Shown here: one piece after another, positions 9,163-16,341 of the stretch
Numbering within the stretch: the stretch's first letter is position 1
Layout of the letters: every line of letters begins with the position of its first letter
Origin: Nocardioides agri
GTDB taxonomy: Bacteria > Actinomycetota > Actinomycetes > Propionibacteriales > Nocardioidaceae
Reading direction: 5' to 3'
Assembly (NCBI RefSeq): GCF_013778305.1
Contig: NZ_JACEIC010000001.1
Span: 186,001 to 250,000 of the forward strand
DNA: 64,000 bases
Position numbers and translations under genes: made by a program
The notes under the pieces: generated by a model
What the model saw: the letters and a program-made list of their open reading frames with translations, nothing else
Database searches by the model: none
What the model was told of the DNA's origin: nothing

Positions 9163-10461
9163 TCAGGCCGGGCCGACCTCGGCGGCGACCAGCGCGGCGG
9201 ACAGCCCGACGTAGGGGAGCCCGGCACCGGGGGTGGCGTGGGCGCCCGCCGCGTACACACCGCTGATCGGCGTGCGGGGTCCGAGTCGCTGACGCGCCGT
9301 GGCCCGGCCCTGCCAGAGCACCCCCATCGGCGACCCGCCCCAGCGCGACACCTGGTCGCGCGGGCTGCGGTCCACGCGCGCGACCACCTGGGCCCGCACG
9401 TCGATCCGGTGCCGGGCGAGCGCGCGCAGGACGTCCTCGGAGAGCCGGCCGCGCCCGTGCACGGTCAGCGTCCAGTGCCCGTCCGGGGCCGTGCCTCCGG
9501 TGCGCAGCACGAGCATCGGGTCGCCGTGCAGCACGAGCTCGTGCGGCAGGTCCAGCGGCTCGCCCGCCAGGCCGACGTGCACCACGACCGGCGGGATGGC
9601 GGGCATCGTGCGCGCGACGTACGACGCGAGCGCCGGCAGGCGGCGGGGGTCGACGGCGCAGACGACCACGTCGGCGTCGAGCTCGCCGGTCGAGGTCGCG
9701 ACGGCGACGGCGCGGCCCTCGCGCACCACGACGTCGGCCACCTCGGTGCCGGTCAGCACCGTCACCCGCCGGGTCGCGAGCCGGGCGACCAGCGCCTCCC
9801 CGAGGCGCACCATGCCCCCCTCGACCGTCCACGCCCCGAACCGCTGCTCGACGTAGGCGGTCATGCCCGCCCACGCCGGCACGTTGCGCAGGTCGTGGCC
9901 CTCGGCGACGAAGGGGTGCCCGGCCACCAGCCGCAGCCGCTCGTCCTTGAAGGTCTTCCGGAGCCGCTTGAAGAGCATCTCGCGGCTGTCCAGCCGCGCC
10001 GCGACGTCACGCGGGAGGTCCGTGGGGTCCCACGGGCTCTCGAGGTAGCCGCGGCGCAGCACCTCCCAGTCCTCGGCGTACGACGCGACGTGGTCGACCC
10101 AGCGCCGCCCGAGCCCCGCGCCGAGCTCGTCGAGCGCCGCGAGCTGGGCCGCGCGGCCACTCGGCAGCGCCAGCCGCGAGCCGTCCTCGAAGCGGTGCTC
10201 GCGCAGCACCGGCAGCGGCACGAGGTCGAGCTCGCGCTCGACCGGCCGGCCGGACTTGCGGAAGAGGTCGCGGACGACCGCCGGGAGCAGGGTGTACGTC
10301 GGCCCGGCGTCCCAGGTGAAGCCGTCCTCGGCCACGCCCTCCAGCGCGCCGCCGAGCGAGTCCGACCGCTCGACCAGGGTCACCTCGTGGCCGAGCTTCG
10401 CCAGCCGGGCCGCCGCGGCCATCCCACCGAACCCGCCCCCGACGACGACGATGCGCGCCAC
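9163..10461 (-). CDS. CrtI-type FAD-dependent phytoene desaturase family oxidoreductase
   Basis: 432 aa. The N-terminal dinucleotide-binding fold is textbook: IVVVGGGFGGMAAAARLAKLGHEVTLVER, then DSLGGAL and FTWDAGPTYTLLPAV, which is typical of phytoene desaturases and carotene ketolase-like enzymes. The C-terminal FAD motif GVYAAGAHATPGAGLPYVGLSAALVA is also present. At 432 residues it is shorter than classical CrtI (about 490-500), so its substrate may differ. A GGPP-type synthase lies 1 kb away, but no phytoene synthase is seen in the window. A carotenoid role is plausible, not shown. Confidence 0.85.
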   Translation of the reverse strand: MARIVVVGGGFGGMAAAARLAKLGHEVTLVERSDSLGGALEGVAEDGFTWDAGPTYTLLPAVVRDLFRKSGRPVERELDLVPLPVLREHRFEDGSRLALPSGRAAQLAALDELGAGLGRRWVDHVASYAEDWEVLRRGYLESPWDPTDLPRDVAARLDSREMLFKRLRKTFKDERLRLVAGHPFVAEGHDLRNVPAWAGMTAYVEQRFGAWTVEGGMVRLGEALVARLATRRVTVLTGTEVADVVVREGRAVAVATSTGELDADVVVCAVDPRRLPALASYVARTMPAIPPVVVHVGLAGEPLDLPHELVLHGDPMLVLRTGGTAPDGHWTLTVHGRGRLSEDVLRALARHRIDVRAQVVARVDRSPRDQVSRWGGSPMGVLWQGRATARQRLGPRTPISGVYAAGAHATPGAGLPYVGLSAALVAAEVGPA

Positions 10462-10468
10462 CGCTCGC

Positions 10469-10825
10469 TCAGCCCTCAGCGGCGATGACGCGGCCGAGCG
10501 ACTCCCCGTCGCGCGCCACGACGGTGGTGCCGTCGGCGGCCGTGATGATCGGGCGCTGGATCGCGCGCGGGTGTGCGGCCAGGGCCGCCAGCCAGTCGGC
10601 GCGGTGCGCGGCGTCCTCGGGCAGGTCGATGCCCTCCTCGCGGGCCTCCTTGGCCCGCGCCACGTCCCACGGCTCGAGGCCGAGGCGCTCGACCACGTCG
10701 CCCAGCTCGGCGGGCGTCGGCGGGTCGTCGAGGTAGCGGCGCACGGTGTAGTCGACGCCCGCGGCGTCGAGCTCGGCGACCGCGGTGCGGCACGTGGAGC
10801 AGGCCGGGTTCAGCCAGATCTCCAT
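10469..10825 (-). CDS. ArsC/Spx/YffB-family thioredoxin-fold protein (arsenate reductase-like)
   Basis: 118 aa. Small thioredoxin-fold protein with the ArsC-family N-terminus MEIWLNPACSTCRTAV, in which the first Cys corresponds to the catalytic Cys. It also has YTVRRYLDDPPTPAEL and a C-terminal IQRPIITADG-like segment that holds the conserved Arg-Pro turn. In this family members are glutaredoxin- or mycoredoxin-linked arsenate reductases, or Spx/YffB proteins without proven arsenate activity. No arsR or acr3 is nearby, so a general redox role is as likely. The ATG shares one base with the TGA of the preceding YbaK-like gene (TGATG), indicating translational coupling. Confidence 0.82.
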   Translation of the reverse strand: MEIWLNPACSTCRTAVAELDAAGVDYTVRRYLDDPPTPAELGDVVERLGLEPWDVARAKEAREEGIDLPEDAAHRADWLAALAAHPRAIQRPIITAADGTTVVARDGESLGRVIAAEG

Positions 10826-11298
10826 CAGGCGACCTCGACCTCGGACGCGCCGGTCATCGCCGCGAGCTCGTCGTAGGTCGTCGAGAAGACGGCCGCGGGG
10901 TGGCCGGCCGCGGCCCAGACGACGTCGTACCTGCGCAGCCAGGGGTCCAGGTAGGTCGGGATCGGCGCCGGGTGCCCGATGGGGGACACCCCGCCGATGA
11001 CCTGGCCGGTGTGCTCGCGGACGAACTCCGGGGTCGCCCGGCGCAGCTTGCCGACGCTGAGGTCCGCGGCGACCTTGGCGGTGTCGACGCGGTGCGCTCC
11101 CGACGTCAGAATGAGCACCGGTGCGCCGTCGGCGTCGAAGAGCAGACTGTTCGCGATGGCGCCGACCTCGCACCCGAGCGCCTCGGCCGCGAGTGCGGCG
11201 GTGTGCACCGAGTCGGGCAGGATGACCACCTCACCGGTGCCGCCCCGGCTCGCGTGGTCGGCGCGGAACCGGGTGATGGTCGGGTGTTCGGAGTTCAT
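10825..11298 (-). CDS. YbaK/EbsC-family aminoacyl-tRNA deacylase (ProX/PrdX-like editing domain)
   Basis: 157 aa single-domain member of the YbaK/ProRS-INS family, which hydrolyses mischarged aminoacyl-tRNAs. Recognisable segments are AAEALGCEVGAIANSLLF, LILTSGAHRVDTAKVAADL (with the conserved Lys near residue 75), and QVIGGVSPIGHPAPIPTYLD (GGxSPxG loop). The second YbaK protein in this window (48034-48525) is a different subfamily, so substrate specificity here is open. The ATG at 11298 is 7 nt after TAGGGT (11306-11311 on the minus strand), predicting a leaderless mRNA. It is translationally coupled to the ArsC-like gene. Confidence 0.88.
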   Translation of the reverse strand: MNSEHPTITRFRADHASRGGTGEVVILPDSVHTAALAAEALGCEVGAIANSLLFDADGAPVLILTSGAHRVDTAKVAADLSVGKLRRATPEFVREHTGQVIGGVSPIGHPAPIPTYLDPWLRRYDVVWAAAGHPAAVFSTTYDELAAMTGASEVEVA

Positions 11299-11346
11299 GG
11301 TCGAGACCCTAGGGCAGCGGGTGCCCGGGGATGGAGGAGGAGACGG

Positions 11347-11802
11347 ATGAGTCAGGAGCGGCCCGCAGCGGTGGCGGCGGTCTGGTTGACCCGGGCGCAG
11401 CTGGTGCTGCTCCTGGTGGCGGCGCTGCTGGCGGTCGTCCTTGACGACGAGCTCGCCGACGCCTGGCAGTCCGGCCGACCCGACGCCGACTCGGTGGAGC
11501 CGCCGTCGATCGTCCCCGTGGTGGTCGTGATGCTCGCCGTGATCGGGCTGCTGCTCTTCGTGCTGCTGGAGTTCTTCCGCTCCCGGCACGGGTGGGCGCG
11601 GGTCGCGATCACCGTGACGCTGGTGCTGCTCGCGCTGGGCACGCTGGCGACGCTGCGCATCGGTCCGCCCGCGCTCTTCGTGGTCGTCTCGGTCCTCAGC
11701 CTGGCGCTCGACGTCGCGATCATCGGCGCGCTCTGGCGCCGGGACACCACCGGCTACCTGCGCGAGGCGGACCGCTCGCACGACGTACGGGCCGGGTCCT
11801 GA
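11347..11802 (+). CDS. Small integral membrane protein, unknown
   Basis: 151 aa. Four likely membrane segments: VWLTRAQLVLLLVAALLAVVL (about residues 12-32), VPVVVVMLAVIGLLLFVLLEFF, VAITVTLVLLALGTLATL and LFVVVSVLSLALDVAIIGALW. An extracellular acidic loop lies between helices 1 and 2, and the C-terminal tail is charged. The ATG at 11347 follows a strong GGAGGAG site. It is divergent from the YbaK-like gene with a 48-bp gap, and it ends about 28 bp before the SOS-controlled promoter of the HEPN gene. No family was recognised. Confidence 0.78.
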   Translation: MSQERPAAVAAVWLTRAQLVLLLVAALLAVVLDDELADAWQSGRPDADSVEPPSIVPVVVVMLAVIGLLLFVLLEFFRSRHGWARVAITVTLVLLALGTLATLRIGPPALFVVVSVLSLALDVAIIGALWRRDTTGYLREADRSHDVRAGS

Positions 11803-11830
11803 CCCCACCTCGACGCGCCTCGACGCGGCC

Positions 11831-11887
11831 TTGACGGGCTGTCGGCGGGCAGGTGTACGGTGGGGACCTGATCGAACACCTGTTCGA
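11831..11887 (+). promoter_or_regulatory. LexA-controlled promoter: perfect SOS box TCGAAC-N4-GTTCGA (11872-11887)
   Basis: The 16-bp box at 11872-11887 matches the actinobacterial/mycobacterial LexA consensus exactly. It sits in a longer perfect inverted repeat with 12-bp arms and a 2-bp centre (CCTGATCGAACA / TGTTCGATCAGG, 11867-11892). A candidate promoter lies just upstream: TTGACG at 11831-11836 and TACGGT at 11856-11861, with a rather long 19-bp spacer. The operator would cover the start of transcription. The downstream gene is the HEPN protein at 11978. Confidence 0.88.
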
Positions 11888-11977
11888 TCAGGTCCGGTGG
11901 GGGCGACCTCGACCCCCGTCCCCGCCGGGCGTCCCACGGCAGGGGTCGCCGGTCCGGGGTCGAGGAAGAGGTGTTCG

Positions 11978-12409
11978 ATGAACCCGCACGCGCTGCCTGC
12001 CACGACCCACTCCTACCTCGCCCGCGCGGCGGAGTCGCTGAGCGAGGCGGTGGCGGCCACCGAGGTGCCGACGCGCTACGCGTGCGCCCACGTCGCGGCC
12101 CTGCGCTCGGCCGCCGCGCTGCTCTCGGCGCGGGCCCGTCCGGCCGCCCGGACGCGCCGGCGGCAGCACAACGCCTGGGTGCTGCTCGCCGAGGTGGCTC
12201 CGGAGATGGAGGAGTGGGCCCGCTTCTTCGCCGCCGGCGCCGCCAAGCGCGCGGCCGCCGAGGCCGGGTCGACGCGCGCGGTCGCCGAGCGCGAGGCCGA
12301 CGACCTGGTCCGGGAGGCCGACCGGTTCCTCGCGGTCGTCGAGCGCAGCCTGGGCCTGGTGCCGCACGTGCCGGTCGACGAGCGGCTGGTGGCGGTCCGC
12401 GCCGGCTGA
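11978..12409 (+). CDS. SAV_6107-family HEPN-domain protein, SOS-controlled
   Basis: 143 aa, all-helical. It resembles the SAV_6107 HEPN family: SYLARAAESLSEA, then TRYACAHVAALRSAAALL, LLAEVAPEMEEWARFFAAGAAKRAAAEAG and AVAEREADDLVREADRFLAVVERSLGL. Residues R33-x4-H38 (RYACAH) fit the R-phi-x3-H motif used by HEPN ribonucleases, so RNase activity is possible but unproven. The ATG at 11978 has GAGGAAGAGG upstream. The ~90-nt leader contains a 10-bp inverted repeat (11907-11916 with 11956-11965) whose right arm abuts the ribosome site. A perfect LexA box controls the promoter. In related genomes I recall this family near a Y-family polymerase gene; none is present here. Confidence 0.82.
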   Translation: MNPHALPATTHSYLARAAESLSEAVAATEVPTRYACAHVAALRSAAALLSARARPAARTRRRQHNAWVLLAEVAPEMEEWARFFAAGAAKRAAAEAGSTRAVAEREADDLVREADRFLAVVERSLGLVPHVPVDERLVAVRAG

Positions 12410-12433
12410 GCCCGCGCACCCTAGGCTGGAGGC

Positions 12434-13162
12434 ATGACCGACAGCCTCAGGACCGGCCGGCCCAGCGAGCGCCGGGCCGCCGCCCGCGACGCTGTGGTGT
12501 GGGACGGCCTGCTGCCCGCCGTCGTCCCCGACAGCGACGTGGTCGACGTCGGTGGCGGGACCGGCGGCTTCGCCGTACGGGTCGCCGAGCTCGGTGCCCG
12601 GGTGACGGTCGTCGACCCCAGCCCCGACGCGCTGGCCGCGCTCGGCCGCCGGGCACGCGAGCTGGAGGTCGCGGTCTCCGGCTTGCAGGGCGACCTGTCG
12701 ACGCTCCTCGACGTCGTCGGGCCCGACAGCGCCGACCTGGTGCTCTGCCACGGCGTGCTCGAGGTCGTCGACGACCCGGCTGCCGCGCTCGCGGCGCTGC
12801 GGTCGGTGCTGCGTCCCGGGGGCGTGCTGAGCCTGCTCGTCGCCCAGCGGCACGCGGCGGTGGTCGCCCGCGCGATGGCCGGTCACTTCCCCCAGGCGCT
12901 GGCGATGCTCGAGTCGGGCTCCGACCGCGACGGTCGCACCGGCCACCGGTTCACCGCGCCGGAGCTGACCGAGCTGGTGGCCGACGCCGGCTTCGGCGTC
13001 CGTTCGGTGCACGGCATCCGGGTCTTCGCCGACCTAGTGCCGGGCTCGCTCCTCGACCTGGAGCCGGGGGCGACCGCGGCGCTGCTCGAGCTCGAGCGGG
13101 CGGTCGCGGAGCGGGCGGAGTACCTCCCGCTGGCGACCCAGCTGCACGTGCTGGCGCGCTGA
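12434..13162 (+). CDS. Class I SAM-dependent methyltransferase
   Basis: 242 aa Rossmann-fold methyltransferase. Motif I is VVDVGGGTGGFAVRVAELGARVTVVDPSP (about residues 36-64), motif II/III DSADLVLCHGVLEVVDDP, and motif IV ALRSVLRPGGVLSLLV. The substrate is unknown. The overall layout resembles UbiE/SmtA-like small-molecule or tRNA methyltransferases. The ATG at 12434 is 6 nt downstream of TAGGCT (12422-12427), so the gene has its own leaderless promoter although it sits 24 nt after the HEPN gene. A hairpin follows the stop. Confidence 0.88.
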   Translation: MTDSLRTGRPSERRAAARDAVVWDGLLPAVVPDSDVVDVGGGTGGFAVRVAELGARVTVVDPSPDALAALGRRARELEVAVSGLQGDLSTLLDVVGPDSADLVLCHGVLEVVDDPAAALAALRSVLRPGGVLSLLVAQRHAAVVARAMAGHFPQALAMLESGSDRDGRTGHRFTAPELTELVADAGFGVRSVHGIRVFADLVPGSLLDLEPGATAALLELERAVAERAEYLPLATQLHVLAR

Positions 13163-13171
13163 CCCGGCGGG

Positions 13172-13189
13172 TCGCGGAGGCGTCCGCGA
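13172..13189 (+). terminator. Short GC hairpin after the methyltransferase gene
   Basis: Perfect 7-bp stem TCGCGGA / TCCGCGA with a GGCG loop, 9 nt after the stop. There is no U-tract, so it would be a weak or factor-assisted terminator, or an mRNA 3' end stabiliser. Confidence 0.45.
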
Positions 13190-13338
13190 GGGATTGGGCG
13201 ACCGGCCACGGGGAACGGTCCAGCCGTAGCGGCACGGTTCGGTCACGAAAATGTCGATCCCGGCTACCGGGATGCCGAGCCGCTGCCTAGACTGGACTCG
13301 CCGGGGGACAAGTCCGGCGACGACCTGTGGGAGGTACG

Positions 13339-13773
13339 GTGCCACTCTCGGAAGAGGAGCTCCGACTGCTTGAGCAGATGGAGCGGGCCCTCGTCGAGGA
13401 GGACCCGAAGCTGGCCTCGACGCTGCGCGGCACGGCGTTCCGCCGGTCCGCCCGCCGACGAGCCATCCTCGCCGGGGTCTGCTTCGTCGCCGGCGTCGCG
13501 GTCCTGATGACCGGAGCCGTCGCGAGCATCACCGTGCTCGGGATCGTCGGGTTCGTCATCATGCTCGGTTCCGCGACGATTGCGCTCACCGCGATCCGCG
13601 GGCACCACGGCCACGTGGCCTCCGACCCCCGTGCCGCCCACCCCAGCCGCGGTGGCTTCACGGTCATCGACGGCGGCCGGGCCAGCAAGCGCTCCCGCCG
13701 TACCAGCCACGGCTCCTTCATGGAGCGCATGGAGGAGCGCTGGCGTCGTCGCCGCGAGACCGGCGGGTTCTGA
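13339..13773 (+). CDS. DUF3040-domain membrane protein
   Basis: 144 aa. The N-terminus PLSEEELRLLEQMERALVEEDPKLAS is the DUF3040 signature, followed by a basic stretch (RRSARRRA) and two membrane helices (ILAGVCFVAGVAVLMTGAV and ITVLGIVGFVIMLGSATIAL). The tail is basic and soluble. M. tuberculosis Rv2169c, near its dcw cluster, is a relative; the function is unknown. The GTG at 13339 is chosen because GGGAGG lies 5 nt upstream and the family starts with M-P-L-S. A TAGACT -10 box at 13288-13293 and two short inverted repeats (13257-13273, and one near 13300) lie in the promoter region. Confidence 0.85.
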   Translation: MPLSEEELRLLEQMERALVEEDPKLASTLRGTAFRRSARRRAILAGVCFVAGVAVLMTGAVASITVLGIVGFVIMLGSATIALTAIRGHHGHVASDPRAAHPSRGGFTVIDGGRASKRSRRTSHGSFMERMEERWRRRRETGGF

Positions 13774-13778
13774 CACAG

Positions 13779-13832
13779 GCTTGATCGACACAGCTTGATC
13801 GACACCGGGCGGTGACCGCAGGGTCACCGCCC
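13779..13832 (+). terminator. Tandem 14-bp repeat followed by an 11-bp-stem terminator hairpin
   Basis: Right after the DUF3040 stop, the 14-mer GCTTGATCGACAC(A/C) occurs twice head to tail (13779-13792, 13793-13806). It is followed at 13807-13832 by a perfect 11-bp stem (GGGCGGTGACC / GGTCACCGCCC) with a 4-nt loop, then GTCGTCCTTCC. The hairpin is a convincing terminator for DUF3040. Confidence 0.75.
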
Positions 13833-13878
13833 GTCGTCCTTCCATCGGCCTTGACCCCCACCACCCAGGCAAAGCTGT

Positions 13879-13939
13879 CACTTCTCAGGCGTTGCAACGC
13901 CTGAGAAGTGCCGGAATCACCGGTTCACCGGTGATTCCG
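13879..13939. repeat. Two adjacent perfect palindromes between convergent genes (bidirectional terminator region)
   Basis: 13879-13910 is a 32-bp perfect palindrome with no spacer (half-site CACTTCTCAGGCGTTG). One base further, 13912-13939 is a second perfect inverted repeat, with 13-bp arms (CGGAATCACCGGT) and a 2-bp centre. They separate the DUF3040 gene from the transglutaminase gene, whose stop is at 13957, so they can terminate transcription from both sides. Confidence 0.75.
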
Positions 13940-13956
13940 ACACCGGCCCGACCCCC

Positions 13957-16341
13957 TCAGGTCACCTGGTCGACGACCCCGCCGTACCGGGTCTCGACGG
14001 GACCGCCGCCGGCCCGCCGGGAGCGATCGAGGCGCAGCACCGACCGCGGCCACCAGGCGGCCCGGCGCCGGGCGTTGCGGGCGGCGCCGCCGGCCAGCGC
14101 GTCGAGGCAGGCCTCGGCGTCGGCACGGAGCCGGACCGGGTCCACCGGCACGCCGGCGCGGGAGTACCGCTGCAGTTCCAGGGTCCGCACGATCCGGTCG
14201 AGCGCGCCGACTGCCTCGGGGGCGACCTGTGGGCCGCGCGGCGGCCGCTCGGGAGTGTGCGGGCCGACCGGGGCGCCGAACAGGTCGACCATCCACTCGC
14301 CGGTCGCCCGCGGCGAGCGGCCGTGGGGCCAGGCGCTGCCGAGGTCGACGGCGCTGTCGCGCAGCTCGGTCCACACCAGCTCGGGGGCTCCGGAGGCCAG
14401 TCGACGCTCGCGGCGGCGACGCCGCACCAGCCGCGGCAGCAGCAGGCCGGCGAGGAGGACGACGGCGAGGGCGAGGCCGCCGACGATCGGGCCCCACGAC
14501 CTGCCCGAGCCGGCGGCGGCTGCGGCGTCGGGGTCGAAGCCGGAGTCCTCGATGGGGCGCGGCTGCGCGGTCGCGGAGTTGGAGGCGCTCTCACTCGGCG
14601 CCGCCGACTCGCTCGGGTCGTCGCCCGCCCCGGACCCGGGGACCGTGTAGGCCGGCACGTCCTCCGCGCGATCGGCCGGAGTGGGCTCGAAGCGCACCCA
14701 GCCGGCACCGTCGAAGTAGAGCTCGGGCCAGGCGTGCATGTCGAGCGAGCTGTAGGACCAGCCGTTCGGGCCGTCGGGGGTGGGGCGCAGGAAGCCGATC
14801 GCGACGCGGGCCGGGATGCCGAGCTCGCGCGCCATCACCGCCATCGCTGACGCGAACTGCTCGCAGTAGCCGATGCGACCGCCCGGACCCTCGGACAGGA
14901 ACTGCACCAGCGCCTCGTTGCCGCTGCCCTCCGCGCCGTCGAGGCTGTAGGTGAAGCCGCCGTCCTCGCGGAACCAGTTCTGGAGCGCGACCGCCTTCTC
15001 GTACTCGGTCGTGGCGCCCTGGGTCGCCGCCGCGGCCAGGTCGCCGACGATGGCCGGCATGTTGTCGGGCAGGTCGGTGAACATGTCGTCGACCTTGCCG
15101 CCGGGCGGGGCGGCGTCGGCCAGCGTCTCGGAGTCGATCGCGGGCCGGATCGCGGTCAGGGAGTACTCGAGGCCGGCCGCGCTGAGGCCGTCGTCGCCGG
15201 CCAGGAAGTCCATGGTCTTGTCGTCGTAGCGCCAGTCGCCGGACGCGGTGACCCGGCTGACCGGCGGCTGGGTGGGCAGCCAGCGCGAGTCGAAGAGCGG
15301 CGACACGGTGATGTCGTAGGGGTACTGCTCGCGCTCGATGTCGACCGACAGACCGACCGGCGGCGGCATCGAGCCGTCGGCGAGGTTTCCGACCGGCACG
15401 TCCCGGTCGCCGGGGCTCCACTCGGCCTCGTTGTAGCGGGTCAGCGCCAGGATCCGGAGGTACGACGGGTCGGGGTCGGTCGTCGTGAGGTGGACGAGCG
15501 GGACGTCCTCGCGGCGCTTGAGGTCGCGGACCAGGTCGGCCGTCGGGTTGTCGACGCGGATCTGCTCCCCGTCGCCGTTGCCCGGTCCGAAGTCGAAGAG
15601 GTGCCACCCGGTCGCCGGGACCAGCACGGGGACCAGTACGGCGAGCGCGGTGGCCGCACCGCCGATCAGTCCGGCGGTGCCCCGCACGGTGTGGCTCCCC
15701 GCCCCGAAGGCGATCGGGTCACCGGTCTCGCGGTCCTCGGCGATCGGCCGGCCCCAGCGGGCCACCTGCTCGGACTCCTGGAGGTAGAGCATCGTGAGGA
15801 AGCCGCCGGCCGTCCCCGCGAACACCCAGGGGGAGATCGTGGTGTCGACCATCCCCAGCGGGACGCTGAACACCGCGAGCAGCGGCAGGCCGGCGAGGGG
15901 TACGCGCCGGGCGGTGCAGGCTAGCGCGTCCACGAGCAGCAGGCAGGCGAGGCCGCCGAAGATCAGCAGCGCGTCGACGGGCGGCAGCTCGGGCCGGATC
16001 GGCGCGGCGTACCGGTTGGCCGTGTCGAGGGCGTCGGAGATCGTCGTGGTCAGCTCGGTCCAGCCGCCCCGGACGGGGATCGGCGTCCCGACCAGGAGCA
16101 GGCAGGCGAGCGCGGTCGAGATCGCGAGCTGGAAGCCGACGACGGCGATGCCCGGCCACCGCCACCACCGGGCGAGGGCACCGGTGACGGCGATCACCGC
16201 GCCGATGAGCAGCAGCGGGTTGAGGAAGTCGCCGGGCGACATCGTGAGCTCGCGCCAGGCGTTCATCGCGAACCAGGTCGTGGCCGCGGCCAGTCCGGAG
16301 AGCAGCAGGCCCGGGCCGAGTCGGGTGTGGCGGCGGGTCAT
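13957..16341 (-). CDS. Transglutaminase-like (TgpA/DUF3488-type) membrane protein
   Basis: 794 aa. About six N-terminal membrane helices within residues 1-215 (DUF3488/TgpA_N type), a large extracytoplasmic region, a transglutaminase core, another membrane helix (IVGGLALAVVLLAGLLL) and a cytoplasmic tail. The transglutaminase triad is visible: the Cys of RIGYCEQFASAMAVMARELGIPARVA, the His of SSLDMHAWPELYFDGAGWVRFEPTP and a following Asp/Glu. The ATG at 16341 overlaps the TGA of the DUF58 gene (ATGA). The trio MoxR ATPase-DUF58-TgpA is common in actinobacteria and is thought to act in cell-envelope protein cross-linking or maturation. The substrate is unknown. Confidence 0.9.
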   Translation of the reverse strand: MTRRHTRLGPGLLLSGLAAATTWFAMNAWRELTMSPGDFLNPLLLIGAVIAVTGALARWWRWPGIAVVGFQLAISTALACLLLVGTPIPVRGGWTELTTTISDALDTANRYAAPIRPELPPVDALLIFGGLACLLLVDALACTARRVPLAGLPLLAVFSVPLGMVDTTISPWVFAGTAGGFLTMLYLQESEQVARWGRPIAEDRETGDPIAFGAGSHTVRGTAGLIGGAATALAVLVPVLVPATGWHLFDFGPGNGDGEQIRVDNPTADLVRDLKRREDVPLVHLTTTDPDPSYLRILALTRYNEAEWSPGDRDVPVGNLADGSMPPPVGLSVDIEREQYPYDITVSPLFDSRWLPTQPPVSRVTASGDWRYDDKTMDFLAGDDGLSAAGLEYSLTAIRPAIDSETLADAAPPGGKVDDMFTDLPDNMPAIVGDLAAAATQGATTEYEKAVALQNWFREDGGFTYSLDGAEGSGNEALVQFLSEGPGGRIGYCEQFASAMAVMARELGIPARVAIGFLRPTPDGPNGWSYSSLDMHAWPELYFDGAGWVRFEPTPADRAEDVPAYTVPGSGAGDDPSESAAPSESASNSATAQPRPIEDSGFDPDAAAAAGSGRSWGPIVGGLALAVVLLAGLLLPRLVRRRRRERRLASGAPELVWTELRDSAVDLGSAWPHGRSPRATGEWMVDLFGAPVGPHTPERPPRGPQVAPEAVGALDRIVRTLELQRYSRAGVPVDPVRLRADAEACLDALAGGAARNARRRAAWWPRSVLRLDRSRRAGGGPVETRYGGVVDQVT

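Noticed and set aside
10469..11298. An arsenic resistance unit (ArsC-like gene plus neighbour)
   Set aside because: The neighbour is a tRNA-editing YbaK protein and there is no regulator or efflux pump; the thioredoxin-fold family is broader than arsenate reductase.
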